Assembly (NCBI GenBank): GCA_002428325.1 | Contig: DIVR01000073.1 | Coordinates: 1-33,024 of the forward strand | DNA: 33,024 bases | Direction: 5' to 3' | Origin: a bacterium UBP4_UBA6127 | GTDB lineage: Bacteria > UBP4 > UBA4092 | Shown: positions 15,286 to 23,590 of the stretch, in pieces | How the letters are laid out: the number at the start of each line of letters is the position of its first letter | How positions within the stretch are numbered: the first letter of the stretch is position 1 | Made by a program: the position numbers and the translations under genes | The notes under the pieces: generated by a model | What the model saw: the letters and a program-made list of their open reading frames with translations, nothing else | Databases searched by the model: none | What the model was told of the DNA's origin: nothing

Positions 15286-16260
15286 ATGAAAAATTATCTT
15301 ATATTTGGCGCCGGAGCTATTGGTTCTGTGATTGGCGGATTACTGGCTGAATCTGGTGAAAAAGTCAGTCTTTTTGCCCGAAAACCCCATATTGAGGCAA
15401 TCCGTAAGGATGGACTGAAAATCAGTGGTATTTGGGGGGAGCATCAGGTGCTGAATCTGTCAGCATACTATGATTTAAAAGGGCTTACCAATCATCATTA
15501 TGATGTCATATTCCTGGGTGTCAGGGCGTATGATTTAGAGGAATCTCTCCAGATGATCACCCCTTTAGTAGGTGAGAATACCCTTGTGGTATCTTTGCAG
15601 AACGGGTTAGGGAATATTGAAAAGATAGCCCAAGCGGTAGGGATTGAAAAAACTTTAGGGGGAAGAGTCATTTTTGGGGCAAAAAAGGTTGAAGCAGGGC
15701 ATGTTGCTGTAACAGTTTATGCTGAAGAAGTCATGTTGGGTCCCATATCTAAAGCCGTTAAGAAGGACCGAGAGAGACTTTATGGGATTGCTACTGAAAT
15801 AGCTGAGTCATTAAGCAGGGCTGGGGTTCCTTCCAAACCTACTTTGGAAATAGAGAAATTTATCTGGGCCAAGGTGCTGTATAATGCAGCCTTAAATCCA
15901 TTATCTGCTATATTATCAGCGACTTATGGAGAATTAGCCGAAAATCCACATACCCGAATTATCATGGAAGAGGTCATCCGTGAGGTATTTATTGTTGCTA
16001 AAGCTCAGGGTGTGGAATTGTTTTGGGATGAGGCAGAGTCCTACCTGGATAAATTTTATGGGCAGGAAATCCCAGCGACAGCGGCCCATCGTTCATCCAT
16101 GTTGCAAGCGATAGAATCCGGACGGCCTGTCGAAATAGATGCTTTAAATGGAGCGATAGTGGATTTTGCCCGGGAGTCAGGGGTCTCTGTTCCGGTCAAT
16201 AATTTGCTGGTCAGGCTGGTTAAAGCCAAACAATACAAGAATCTCCATATTACATCCTGA
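15286..16260 (+). CDS. panE: 2-dehydropantoate 2-reductase (ketopantoate reductase)
   Basis: This 324-residue cytoplasmic enzyme of the 6-phosphogluconate-dehydrogenase-like class reduces ketopantoate to pantoate with NADPH for coenzyme A synthesis. The N-terminal Rossmann motif GAGAIGSVIGG is at about 7-17, followed by LFARKPHIEAIRKDG, where the basic residues suit NADPH. The C-terminal helical domain contains FIWAKVLYNAALNPLSAI; its lysine matches the catalytic lysine in the family's K-x2-x-N-x3-NP-L pattern. The ribosome site before ATG 15286 is poor (AAAGATAAT). The ORF has family-typical length and ends 119 bp before the decarboxylase gene. Related dehydrogenases of the PanE/ApbA family act on other 2-oxoacids, so the exact substrate is likely but not proven. 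Confidence 0.88.
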   Translation: MKNYLIFGAGAIGSVIGGLLAESGEKVSLFARKPHIEAIRKDGLKISGIWGEHQVLNLSAYYDLKGLTNHHYDVIFLGVRAYDLEESLQMITPLVGENTLVVSLQNGLGNIEKIAQAVGIEKTLGGRVIFGAKKVEAGHVAVTVYAEEVMLGPISKAVKKDRERLYGIATEIAESLSRAGVPSKPTLEIEKFIWAKVLYNAALNPLSAILSATYGELAENPHTRIIMEEVIREVFIVAKAQGVELFWDEAESYLDKFYGQEIPATAAHRSSMLQAIESGRPVEIDALNGAIVDFARESGVSVPVNNLLVRLVKAKQYKNLHITS

Positions 16261-16379
16261 AATCAGTTTGCACAGTAAAACCCTCAAGAGCCGCAGGTAC
16301 TATATTTCTTTAGGTTTACCTGTCTCGAAAATTCTATTAAAATAACACTTTTGAAGAATGAAATCCTACTGGGAGAATA

Positions 16380-17489
16380 ATGTCCAAAATATCAATCACC
16401 GAATTGGCTAAAAAGCATGGAACACCGCTGTTTATTATCAGCCGAAGCAAGTTAAAACAATGTGTAACCCGAATGCAGACCCTATTGCCTCGGGTCAATC
16501 CCTATTATGCCATCAAAGCAAATCCCCATGACCAGATATTGAAATGTTTCGCCCGGGAGATGAAGATTGGATTTGATGTGGCGTCCCAGGGGGAGATGGA
16601 CCGGGTTCTGAAATGGGGAGCCGACCCTCAGAAGGTTATTTTTGCCAATACCGTCAAAACACCATCAGCCTTGAAATATGCCCAAGCCCATGGGATTGAG
16701 CGGATGACTTTTGATTCGGAATCTGAACTGGAGAAAATCGCTCAGTATGCTCCAGGTGCCAAGGTCATAGTGCGAATTAAAGTCCCGAATATTGGGTCTG
16801 TAGTGGAGTTGTCCATTAAATTTGGTGCTGAGCCGTCCGATGCTATTCCTTTAATGATAAAAGCTATTCAACTGGGTTTGGAACCTATTGGAGTCAGTTT
16901 TCATGTAGGGTCCCAATGTACCAGGGTAGAAAATTATCTGGATGCTCTGGAAATAGCCAGTATCATCTTCAGGGACGCAAAACTGAAACAGATTCATTTA
17001 TCTTTATTGGATATCGGGGGAGGGTTCCCGATTACCCATTTTGACCATGAAGAAGATTACTTCGCTAGAATGGGTCCTGTCATCAACCGGGAATTAGAAA
17101 GGCTTTTTGACCCTGGGATTGAAATTATATCCGAACCGGGGAGGGCCCTGGTCGGACCCGCCTGCATACTGATTATGAGTGTGATTGGGCAGTCTATACG
17201 AAATGAAAAAAGCTGGTATTATTTGGATGATGGGGTTTATGGTGATTTATCCGGACAGATCTTTGACCATTGCAAATACCAGTTTAAAGTCTTGAAAAAA
17301 GGTGAGACCCATCCTTCCGCCCTGGCCGGGCCAACCTGTGATTCACTGGATGTCCTTTCCATGAGTGAAGAGCTTCCTATTCTACAGATGGGAGATTTGG
17401 TTTATGTGGAAAATATCGGGGCCTATTCCAATGCCAGCGGTACTCAGTTTAACTATATAGAATCAGCTAAAATCAAAGTGCTGGATTAA
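16380..17489 (+). CDS. PLP-dependent ornithine/lysine-type decarboxylase (alanine-racemase fold)
   Basis: This 369-residue enzyme is of the eukaryotic-ODC-like fold III group. PLP would bind K46 in YYAIKANP. FDVASQGEMDRV, HVGSQC, DIGGGFP and the phosphate-binding EPGR (252-255) are all present. The specificity loop GPTCDSLDVL puts C320-D321 where ornithine decarboxylase has its catalytic Cys and the substrate-contacting Asp. The length fits short bacterial ODC/LDC enzymes and is shorter than DAP or arginine decarboxylases. The expected reaction is ornithine to putrescine, perhaps also lysine to cadaverine. GGGAG lies 4 bp before the ATG. The next gene, a deoxyhypusine-synthase homologue, starts 42 bp after the stop, which supports a polyamine role. 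Confidence 0.88.
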   Translation: MSKISITELAKKHGTPLFIISRSKLKQCVTRMQTLLPRVNPYYAIKANPHDQILKCFAREMKIGFDVASQGEMDRVLKWGADPQKVIFANTVKTPSALKYAQAHGIERMTFDSESELEKIAQYAPGAKVIVRIKVPNIGSVVELSIKFGAEPSDAIPLMIKAIQLGLEPIGVSFHVGSQCTRVENYLDALEIASIIFRDAKLKQIHLSLLDIGGGFPITHFDHEEDYFARMGPVINRELERLFDPGIEIISEPGRALVGPACILIMSVIGQSIRNEKSWYYLDDGVYGDLSGQIFDHCKYQFKVLKKGETHPSALAGPTCDSLDVLSMSEELPILQMGDLVYVENIGAYSNASGTQFNYIESAKIKVLD

Positions 17490-17531
17490 ATCGATTATAC
17501 TAATTAAAACAATAGAAGGAGATACGAAAAC

Positions 17532-18722
17532 ATGAAACGAACCGGACAATCTGCTAAAGGAAAAGATGAAATACCGGAATGGATGAAAAAGAAAAAATAT
17601 CCCCATAAACAAAAATATATGTGCGGCAAAGCCATCATCCCCCCGGGGATTAATGGTAAAGAATCCCTGGTTAAACTGGTGGAGGATACTTTTCTGGCCT
17701 ATAACGGCGGGAGACTTCGGGAAGCCTGTGAATTGTTTTCCCAGAAAATGCTGGAACCGGATGTGACCGTTGGCATGAGTCTGGCTGGAGCCCTTACTCC
17801 TGCAGGTCTGGGTGTCTCCTGTGTGATTCCCCTGATTAAATCCGGGTTTGTAGATTGGATAGTGGCAACCGGCGCCAATATGTACCATGACCTTCATTTC
17901 CCACTGAAGTTCTTTCCCCGAGTTGGGACTTTTCAGGCAAATGATGCTGAATTACGGGATAATGATATTGTTCGTATTTATGATGTCTTCCTAGGTTATA
18001 CGGATAGCCTTATGGCAACTGATGAAATTCTGCGGGCGATTATTCGTCAACCAGAATTCCAGAAAGAAATGGGTACAGCTGAATTTTACTTCAAACTGGG
18101 CCGTTACATGGCGGAATTTGAGCGGAAAAATGGTTTAAAGGATGTTTCTGTGTTGGCAGCCACCTATAGGGCAGGGGTCCCTGTGTTCACCAGTTCTCCC
18201 GGTGATTCGACTATCGGGATGAATATTGCCGGTGTGGAATTGGAAGGTAATAAACTTCGGATTAATCCTTCAATTGATGTCAATGAAAGCACGGCAATCG
18301 TATTGAATGCCAAACGTTCCGGCGGCAAAAGCGCTGTGGTACTGGTTGGCGGCGGCAGCCCGAAGAACTTCATGCTCCAGACTGAACCACAAATCCAGGA
18401 AGTCCTTCGCATCAAAGAGGTGGGGCAGGATTATTTTCTTCAATTTACCGATGCCCGGCCTGATACCGGCGGACTATCCGGAGCTACTCCCAGTGAAGCT
18501 GTCTCCTGGGGCAAAGTGGACCCGAACCGATTACCGGATGCCATTGTCTGTTACTTGGATGTGACGGTGGCCCTCCCTATTATGACCAGTTATGCCCATG
18601 CTAAACGGAAAAAAAGAAAATCCAAAAGACTGTTTGAAAAAAGGGAAGAAATCGTCCAGAAATTAGTGGTTGAATATTTTGCCCATAATAAAAATTATAA
18701 GCCGATGAAACTGGATATCTAG
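17532..18722 (+). CDS. Deoxyhypusine-synthase-like protein, possible homospermidine/polyamine enzyme
   Basis: This 396-residue protein clearly belongs to the deoxyhypusine synthase family: AGALTPAGLGVSC near the front, VDWIVATGANMYHD, FTSSPGDSTIGMNIAG, VLVGGGSPKNFMLQ and ATPSEAVSWGKVD. K278 in GGGSPKN aligns with the lysine that carries the aminobutyl intermediate in the eukaryotic enzyme. Bacteria lack eIF5A, so modification of a protein lysine is unlikely. Family members have repeatedly evolved into homospermidine synthases that transfer aminobutyl from one polyamine to another, and the adjacent decarboxylase would supply putrescine. AAGGAG precedes the ATG. A strong terminator follows. Homospermidine synthesis is inferred; other bacterial DHS-like activities are possible. 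Confidence 0.85.
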   Translation: MKRTGQSAKGKDEIPEWMKKKKYPHKQKYMCGKAIIPPGINGKESLVKLVEDTFLAYNGGRLREACELFSQKMLEPDVTVGMSLAGALTPAGLGVSCVIPLIKSGFVDWIVATGANMYHDLHFPLKFFPRVGTFQANDAELRDNDIVRIYDVFLGYTDSLMATDEILRAIIRQPEFQKEMGTAEFYFKLGRYMAEFERKNGLKDVSVLAATYRAGVPVFTSSPGDSTIGMNIAGVELEGNKLRINPSIDVNESTAIVLNAKRSGGKSAVVLVGGGSPKNFMLQTEPQIQEVLRIKEVGQDYFLQFTDARPDTGGLSGATPSEAVSWGKVDPNRLPDAIVCYLDVTVALPIMTSYAHAKRKKRKSKRLFEKREEIVQKLVVEYFAHNKNYKPMKLDI

Positions 18723-18753
18723 TTTCAAGGCAGCTGATTAGTGATATTATAAG

Positions 18754-18798
18754 ACCGATATCTCTGATTGATAATCAGGGATATCGGTTTATCTTTTT
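18754..18798 (+). terminator. Terminator of the polyamine operon
   Basis: ACCGATATCTCTGA (18754-18767) pairs with TCAGGGATATCGGT (18775-18788), giving 14 bp with one G-T wobble around a 7-nt loop, followed by TTATCTTTTT. It ends 18 bp before the crcB start, so the fluoride-channel gene needs its own promoter or read-through. Confidence 0.9.
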
Positions 18799-18816
18799 CA
18801 GGGAGAAAAGAGAAAC

Positions 18817-19194
18817 ATGTTGCAGGATAGTCTTTGCATATTCATCGGTGGAGGATTGGGAGCTGTTCTGAGGTATTGGATGTCACGGGGAGTACATCGC
18901 TTCTGGGGAAGTGGGTTTCCTCTGGGAACACTGACGGTTAATTTACTGGGATGTTTTCTTATCGGATTCTGGATGACCCTGATGGCTGAGAGATTTTTAT
19001 CCAATCCCCGGCTGAGACTTTTTTTAACCATAGGGTTTCTGGGTGGGTTAACAACATTTTCAACCTTCAGCTATGAGACCCTGGCGTTGATAGAAGGCAG
19101 AAGTTTCTGGTATGCGGGATTAAATATCCTGGGAAGCCTGGCCGGCTGCCTGAGTGCCGTCTGGTTGGGATATACCTGGGGTAAGGCATTCTAA
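18817..19194 (+). CDS. crcB: Fluoride channel CrcB/Fluc
   Basis: This 125-residue inner-membrane protein has four hydrophobic helices and the Fluc signature: GGGLGAVLRYWMSR at the front, GTLTVNLLGCFLIG in the second helix with the conserved Asn, and GFLGGLTTFSTFSYE in the third with the TFSTF residues that line the double-barrelled fluoride pore. It forms dual-topology dimers that export fluoride passively. GGGAG lies upstream of the ATG. The stop overlaps an ATG that opens the DUF190 gene, a common partnership. No fluoride riboswitch could be recognised in the short space between the upstream terminator and the start. Confidence 0.95.
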   Translation: MLQDSLCIFIGGGLGAVLRYWMSRGVHRFWGSGFPLGTLTVNLLGCFLIGFWMTLMAERFLSNPRLRLFLTIGFLGGLTTFSTFSYETLALIEGRSFWYAGLNILGSLAGCLSAVWLGYTWGKAF

Positions 19195-19214
19195 TGAAGG
19201 AGGCCCTGAGCATT

Positions 19215-19565
19215 ATGAAACTTGAAGGTGAAGGAAAACTGCTGAGAATATTTATTGGGGAAGCGGACCACCTCGGTCATATCCCCCTGTATGAAGCTAT
19301 TGTCCTGAAAGCCAGAGAAATGGGGTTGGCAGGTGCTACCGTCATGCGGGGATTGATGAGTTATGGAGCCAACAGCCGAATTCACCGGGCAAAAGTTCTC
19401 GAATTATCCATTGATTTACCGGTGGTGATTGAAATTGTGGATCAGGCACAATCTCTTCAAGAGTTTATGCCCCTGGTGAATGATATGTTGCTTCAGGCAA
19501 ATTGTGGAGGATTAGTAACCCTCGAACGGGCTGAAATTATCCAATATTTCCATGAAAAAAAATAA
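19215..19565 (+). CDS. DUF190 family protein, CrcB-associated
   Basis: This is a small soluble protein of about 116 residues. MKLEGEGKLLRIFIGEADH, the segment PLYEAIVLKAREMGLAGATV and RGLMSYGANSRIH are the conserved front half of DUF190, and LPVVIEIVDQ follows. The fold is a PII-like ferredoxin-type alpha/beta sheet, and the family often accompanies crcB. I start it at 19215 because GGAGG lies 11-12 bp upstream and relatives begin at this Met; the frame is open from the ATG at 19194 that overlaps the crcB stop, so a start 7 codons earlier is possible. A regulatory role in fluoride handling is commonly supposed from context but not shown by the sequence. Confidence 0.88.
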   Translation: MKLEGEGKLLRIFIGEADHLGHIPLYEAIVLKAREMGLAGATVMRGLMSYGANSRIHRAKVLELSIDLPVVIEIVDQAQSLQEFMPLVNDMLLQANCGGLVTLERAEIIQYFHEKK

Positions 19566-19612
19566 CCCTGGCATAGGGCGAATCAGGGGTATGTCTATTT
19601 AATATTTCTTTT
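19562..19612. terminator. Weak hairpin between convergent genes
   Basis: ATAACCCTG (19562-19570) can pair with CAGGGGTAT (19584-19592) with one A-G mismatch, followed by a T-rich stretch. It lies between the DUF190 gene and the oppositely oriented HD-domain gene and may end transcription from the left. The loop is wide and the T run interrupted. Confidence 0.4.
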
Positions 19613-19633
19613 TCTCTGGTCTAATGAGAGAGA

Positions 19634-20596
19634 TCAGGGAGTCTCTTCAGTATATTTTTTATTGAACATCAAGACTCTTTTAAGAGCTTTTACTGTATCC
19701 GGATGAAACTGTTTACCGGAAGCCTGTTCGATTTCTTCAAACGCTTTCCAAGGTTGTTTTCCTGCCCGGTAAGGTCGGTCGGTGATGATGGCATCATAGG
19801 CATCTGCTACAGCAATAACGGCGGCTCCCAGGGGGATTGTATCGATGTCTTTCTTATCCTTGCTATCTTGGGTGAAATAATATTTATGATGGGCAATGAC
19901 CAGGGGAATGGCATCTTTAAGGACTGAATCCACCAGAGTCAGGATTCGGGCGCCTCTTTCACTATGGGTATTGACTTCATCTCTTTCAGTATTGGAAAGC
20001 CGGGTTGCTTTATGAATAATGTCCATACTGATTTCGGTTTTTCCGATATCATGCAACAAAGCAGCCGCTTTGATATTCTCAACCTGGATATGGGGAAGTC
20101 CCATCTCCCGGGCTATTTCTTCTGAGAGGTGGGCCACCCTGACTGAATGTCCCTGAGTATATTGGTCATATGATTCCAGATATTTGGAGAGGATTTCCAA
20201 GATTCCGATATAGGCTGCTTTCAGGTCTTTGATTCGGGCTTCCTTTTCTTCGTATAAATACCCTATGACAGCACTGGTTAAAAGCAGGAAACAGGACCAG
20301 CTCAATAATCCAATTATTGCAAAGGGAGTCTTCATTTCATCCAGTATGAAATTAGGAAAGGCCAGGGTGAAAAAGATTACAACCAGAATACAAAGAATTG
20401 CTGTCAGTACAGTGAATCGTTTGCTGGTATAGTATCCGGCCATCAGAACCGGCAGATAAAAGAAATTTAAAAAGCCAAATTTATAGGGGACCCAGTAGTT
20501 GATAGATGCAGCGCCTAGAATAATAGTCAAAACCAATATCCGCTCAAAATTGTCCGCAAAGAAAAGCTTTAGCTTCTCCACAGGAACACTCCCCAT
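19634..20596 (-). CDS. Membrane HD-domain phosphohydrolase, HD-GYP-like without GYP
   Basis: This protein is about 320 residues from an ATG at 20596; the frame is open to 20680, but that extension runs through the terminator of the malic enzyme gene. The N-terminal ~120 residues hold four or five hydrophobic segments (LVLTIILGAASINYW, FFYLPVLMAGYY, AILCILVVIFFTLA, LLSWSCFLLLTSAVIGYL). A short linker helix leads to an HD-GYP-type domain: HSVRVAHLSEEIA, AALLHDIGK, HSERGARIL, VIAHHKYY, AVADAYDAIITDRPYR. Between HHKYY and AVAD the normal GYP segment is replaced by a Lys/Asp-rich stretch (TQDSKDKKDIDTIP). HD-GYP enzymes degrade cyclic di-GMP; loss of GYP makes the substrate uncertain. The histidine/aspartate metal ligands remain, so catalysis is still likely. 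Confidence 0.85.
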   Translation of the reverse strand: MGSVPVEKLKLFFADNFERILVLTIILGAASINYWVPYKFGFLNFFYLPVLMAGYYTSKRFTVLTAILCILVVIFFTLAFPNFILDEMKTPFAIIGLLSWSCFLLLTSAVIGYLYEEKEARIKDLKAAYIGILEILSKYLESYDQYTQGHSVRVAHLSEEIAREMGLPHIQVENIKAAALLHDIGKTEISMDIIHKATRLSNTERDEVNTHSERGARILTLVDSVLKDAIPLVIAHHKYYFTQDSKDKKDIDTIPLGAAVIAVADAYDAIITDRPYRAGKQPWKAFEEIEQASGKQFHPDTVKALKRVLMFNKKYTEETP

Positions 20597-20653
20597 TATG
20601 ATGGCTTTCCCTACTAGGTGAATATTACTACATTTAACGGCAAAAAAGCAAAA

Positions 20654-20691
20654 GTAAAAAAGCCTCTGCTTTGAAAGCAAGGCAGAGGCTT
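20654..20691 (-). terminator. Intrinsic terminator of malic enzyme gene
   Basis: AAGCCTCTGCTTTG (20660-20673) pairs with CAAGGCAGAGGCTT (20678-20691), 14 bp with one wobble and a 4-nt loop. On the minus strand it is followed by TTTTTT. It lies 19 bp downstream of the malic enzyme stop. Confidence 0.93.
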
Positions 20692-20710
20692 GATATCGTT
20701 GGAGAGAAAT

Positions 20711-22120
20711 TTATTTCTTTCTGGCAACGCCGGTTTGCCGGGCTGTTTCAGCTACGACATCTGCCACGGCTTTAGCGACTTGGCGATTAAAAACAGATGG
20801 GATGATATATTCTTCTGAAAGCTCATTATCAGTAATAATCCCAGCAATAGCCTTGGCTGCGGCCAGTGCCATTTCGTCATTAATATCGGTGGCTCTGACA
20901 TCCAAAGCTCCCCGGAAGATACCGGGGAATGCCAAGACATTATTAATCTGATTAGGATAATCAGAACGGCCGGTAGCCATGACCCTGACATATTTTTCCG
21001 CTTTCTCAGGCATAATTTCCGGAGTGGGGTTAGCCAAAGCAAAGACAATAGGGTCTTTACCCATTTTCTTTAAATCAACGGGTCGGATGATACCCGGTCC
21101 TGAGACACCCAGGAAAACATCTGATCCTTCCATTACTTTGGCAATTGAACCTTTTAATTTTTCCGGGTTAGTGTTTTGGGCAAACCAGTCTTTCAGTGGA
21201 TTCATATGCTGAGTCCTGCCCTGATAGATGGAGCCGGCCCGGTCGCAGACAATAATATTTTTCATTCCCATATTCTGCAACATCCGGGTGCAAGCATATC
21301 CGGCAGCCCCAGCCCCGCTGATGACCATTTTAATATCAGAGAATTTTTTATTAACCAATTTCAATGAATTAATCATCGCGGCGGTCACAACGGTGGCCGT
21401 GCCATGCTGGTCATCATGAAAGACCGGAATATCTAATTCATCCCGAAGCCGCTGTTCGATTTCAACACATCGAGGTGCTGAAATATCTTCCAAATTGATA
21501 CCGCCAAATCCGGGCGCGATATTTTTAACTGTCTGGATAATCTGTTCCACATCCTGGGTGTCTAGGCAGATAGGATAAGCGTCAACATTGGCAAATTCCT
21601 TAAAGAGCATGGCTTTGCCTTCCATGACCGGCATAGCGGCTTTCGGTCCTATATTCCCCAGTCCCAGGACAGCGCTACCGTCGGTGACCACGGCTACCGA
21701 GTTGGATTTGATAGTAAGGGTCCAGACTTTTGCAGGGTCTTCAGCAATCGCATCACAGACTCGAGCCACCCCGGGAGTATAGGCCATGGAAAGGGCATTA
21801 CGGGTATTAACGGGAACTTTATTCTGGATATGGATTTTACCACCCAGATGCATCAGAAAAACCCGATCTGAGACATGTTTTATTTTTACGCTGCGAAGTT
21901 TTTTGATATGTTCCACAATATCCTTACTGTGGTCCACATTCCGGGTCAGGATGGTGATATCCCGAACCATGTTATCTTGGGTGACCTCTACGATATCAAT
22001 GGCCTGGATATTGCCTCCCTGTTTGCCAATGAGAGTGGTTACTTTGCCCAGCATCCCTGGCTTGTTAGGAATCTCCAATCGGAGGGTAAAACTATACTGT
22101 ACGCTTGTAGTTGTTTGCAT
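20711..22120 (-). CDS. NAD(P)-dependent malic enzyme with N-terminal ACT domain
   Basis: This 469-residue cytoplasmic enzyme decarboxylates malate to pyruvate. Residues 1-80 form an ACT domain (FTLRLEIPNKPGMLGKV, GGNIQAIDIVEV), suggesting small-molecule control. The catalytic part begins with MAYTPGVARVC, which holds the general-acid tyrosine, then VVTDGSAVLGLGNIGP, PVMEGKAMLFKEF with the catalytic lysine, the metal-binding NLEDISAPRC and IPVFHDDQHGTA, and a Rossmann motif VISGAGAAGYA. ALANPTPEIMPE and GRSDYPNQINN follow. This is the short bacterial malic enzyme form, without a phosphotransacetylase domain. CGGAGC lies 9 bp before the ATG. It stands alone between two terminators or gaps. NAD versus NADP use cannot be read from the sequence with certainty. 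Confidence 0.95.
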   Translation of the reverse strand: MQTTTSVQYSFTLRLEIPNKPGMLGKVTTLIGKQGGNIQAIDIVEVTQDNMVRDITILTRNVDHSKDIVEHIKKLRSVKIKHVSDRVFLMHLGGKIHIQNKVPVNTRNALSMAYTPGVARVCDAIAEDPAKVWTLTIKSNSVAVVTDGSAVLGLGNIGPKAAMPVMEGKAMLFKEFANVDAYPICLDTQDVEQIIQTVKNIAPGFGGINLEDISAPRCVEIEQRLRDELDIPVFHDDQHGTATVVTAAMINSLKLVNKKFSDIKMVISGAGAAGYACTRMLQNMGMKNIIVCDRAGSIYQGRTQHMNPLKDWFAQNTNPEKLKGSIAKVMEGSDVFLGVSGPGIIRPVDLKKMGKDPIVFALANPTPEIMPEKAEKYVRVMATGRSDYPNQINNVLAFPGIFRGALDVRATDINDEMALAAAKAIAGIITDNELSEEYIIPSVFNRQVAKAVADVVAETARQTGVARKK

Positions 22121-22247
22121 AAGATCAGCTCCGTCATATAAATAGTCGAGAACTGCATAGAGATGACCGACTTGATATATTTTAGCAGTAATGCAGTAAT
22201 TGGGTATAGATTGGTTGCCGTGAGCCGGAATGATGGGAAATAAAATA

Positions 22248-23156
22248 CTAATGATGGGTTTTTATCAGGGACAAGGCTACCTCTAATAATTCATCACAAG
22301 CAGCGGCTGCCAATGAATATTCAGCCTTCAAATCATCTTGGAATTGCAGAGGTTTGCCATCAAGAGGTCTTATTTTCATTCCAGCGGCCAAAGCAATCGG
22401 TAATCCAGTAAAAATCTCAGTGGCTGATTCTTTCCATGCTAAGTAAAGGTCTATAGAGCCTCGGGCCAAATCACTGAAACCGGAAGGCCCTCCATTGGGA
22501 AGAATAAACTTTGCATTTTTCAGCAAAGGTCCAAAGAGATGAAGAGATGAAAATAGGACAGCTGGCTTCATGAGGTAAGTGGCTACATAAGCTTCTTTTA
22601 GGGAAACAGGGGTGTTATCTCGTGCTCGCAGAGGCTTTAATCCGGAGAATTTACCATTTTTATAGTGGCAGGAGAAGGCTTTATTCCCATCCGAGAACTC
22701 TATCTGTCCAGTCACCAGATTGGCTACCACTGCCGTAATTGGAGTTTGGGGATTCAACCATATAGAAAAGGCTGTGTACCAGAAGGCGGGTATCTGCCGG
22801 CGATACAAGCTGCTGCCGTCAATAGGGTCGCAGAAAAAATACAAAGGGGTTAAGTCATTTTTCTCCGAGGAGCCGATTTCAATCCTGCCGGCCTCTTCGG
22901 ATTGGATAATGCACCAAGTCCGGGTGTTTTCCAATTCTTCCAGGATAATATCTTCAATCAGCCGATCTAGCCCGATTATGTCAGGATCAATTTCCCGGTA
23001 ACCATTTACCCGGTGTTCAATGACTTCTGAACCCTCACCCTGGAGTGATTGGGTTTTTCGAATCACTTTCCCGGCTGTTTTCAGGATAAAACTTCCCCAT
23101 AAGGAAATCTCAATTCCCTCAATTATCAACGGGTTTATGGAAAATGGGTTTTGCAT
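22248..23156 (-). CDS. Inositol monophosphatase/FBPase superfamily protein
   Basis: This 302-residue protein is recognised by the Mg-binding motif FCDPIDGSS, equivalent to DPxDGT in the superfamily, and the upstream acidic pair IIQSEEAG. Near the C-terminus, where the family normally has WD followed by an AAG helix, this protein has SATEIFTGLPIALAAG. Glu thus takes the place of the metal-binding Asp and Thr that of Trp, so activity may be altered. The N-terminus is an extended helix. Relatives act on inositol phosphates, fructose bisphosphate or 3'-phosphoadenosine phosphate; I cannot choose among them. It starts 15 bp after the stop of the thiamine-binding-type gene and is probably co-transcribed. 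No clear ribosome site precedes ATG 23156, so the start is uncertain. Confidence 0.75.
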   Translation of the reverse strand: MQNPFSINPLIIEGIEISLWGSFILKTAGKVIRKTQSLQGEGSEVIEHRVNGYREIDPDIIGLDRLIEDIILEELENTRTWCIIQSEEAGRIEIGSSEKNDLTPLYFFCDPIDGSSLYRRQIPAFWYTAFSIWLNPQTPITAVVANLVTGQIEFSDGNKAFSCHYKNGKFSGLKPLRARDNTPVSLKEAYVATYLMKPAVLFSSLHLFGPLLKNAKFILPNGGPSGFSDLARGSIDLYLAWKESATEIFTGLPIALAAGMKIRPLDGKPLQFQDDLKAEYSLAAAACDELLEVALSLIKTHH

Positions 23157-23171
23157 GGAGTAGCACTAATC

Positions 23172-23486
23172 TTACTCCAGCTGGCGCAGTTTTTCCATGA
23201 TAGAATTTAATTTACCTGAAGGAGTCAGTTCTTTGTCCCGGCGATCATCAATAATTAGAATGGTATTAACCCGTTGGACTGCATCACTAAAAACCGCATT
23301 ATGAGCTTTTTCCACTGCTTCAAGGACCTCTTTAAGTTCTCCTTCAATTGTGGTAAAACCTGAACCGATCGTAACCTTCACTGAAGTTATCTGGAGGGCT
23401 TTCAGAGCCTTGGCAACATGGGTGCTGACGCTGGGAGTCCCTGTTCCCATGGGAAGTATTTTTAATTCAGCTATCACTTTAGGCAT
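23172..23486 (-). CDS. MTH1187/YkoF-family thiamine-binding-type protein
   Basis: This small 104-residue soluble protein closely follows the MTH1187 (DUF77) family: VIAELKILPMGTGTPSVSTHV, ALKALQITSVKVTIGSGFTTIEGELKEVL, AHNAVFSDAVQRVNTILIIDDRRDKE. The family has a ferredoxin-like fold, forms tetramers, and some members bind thiamine. AAGGAG lies shortly before the ATG (minus strand, near 23497). It is the first gene of a two-gene unit with the inositol-phosphatase-like protein. No thiamine genes are nearby, so its physiological ligand here is inferred from family only. Confidence 0.88.
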   Translation of the reverse strand: MPKVIAELKILPMGTGTPSVSTHVAKALKALQITSVKVTIGSGFTTIEGELKEVLEAVEKAHNAVFSDAVQRVNTILIIDDRRDKELTPSGKLNSIMEKLRQLE

Positions 23487-23590
23487 ATTGGAAATCTCCT
23501 TATCTAAAAAGGATATCCTTTTATCTTATTGTAGAGCGAAGGTGAGTAAAGAGACAAATATGAGATAGAAAAATAAGTTCGGAGTGAAAC

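Noticed and set aside
18722..18816. Possible fluoride riboswitch before crcB
   Set aside because: The whole gap is used by the tail of the polyamine operon and its terminator; no crcB-motif pseudoknot elements could be seen.
20597..20680. N-terminal extension of the HD-domain protein to 20680
   Set aside because: It runs through the hairpin terminator of the malic enzyme gene, while ATG 20596 has an AGGGA upstream and gives a sensible membrane protein start.
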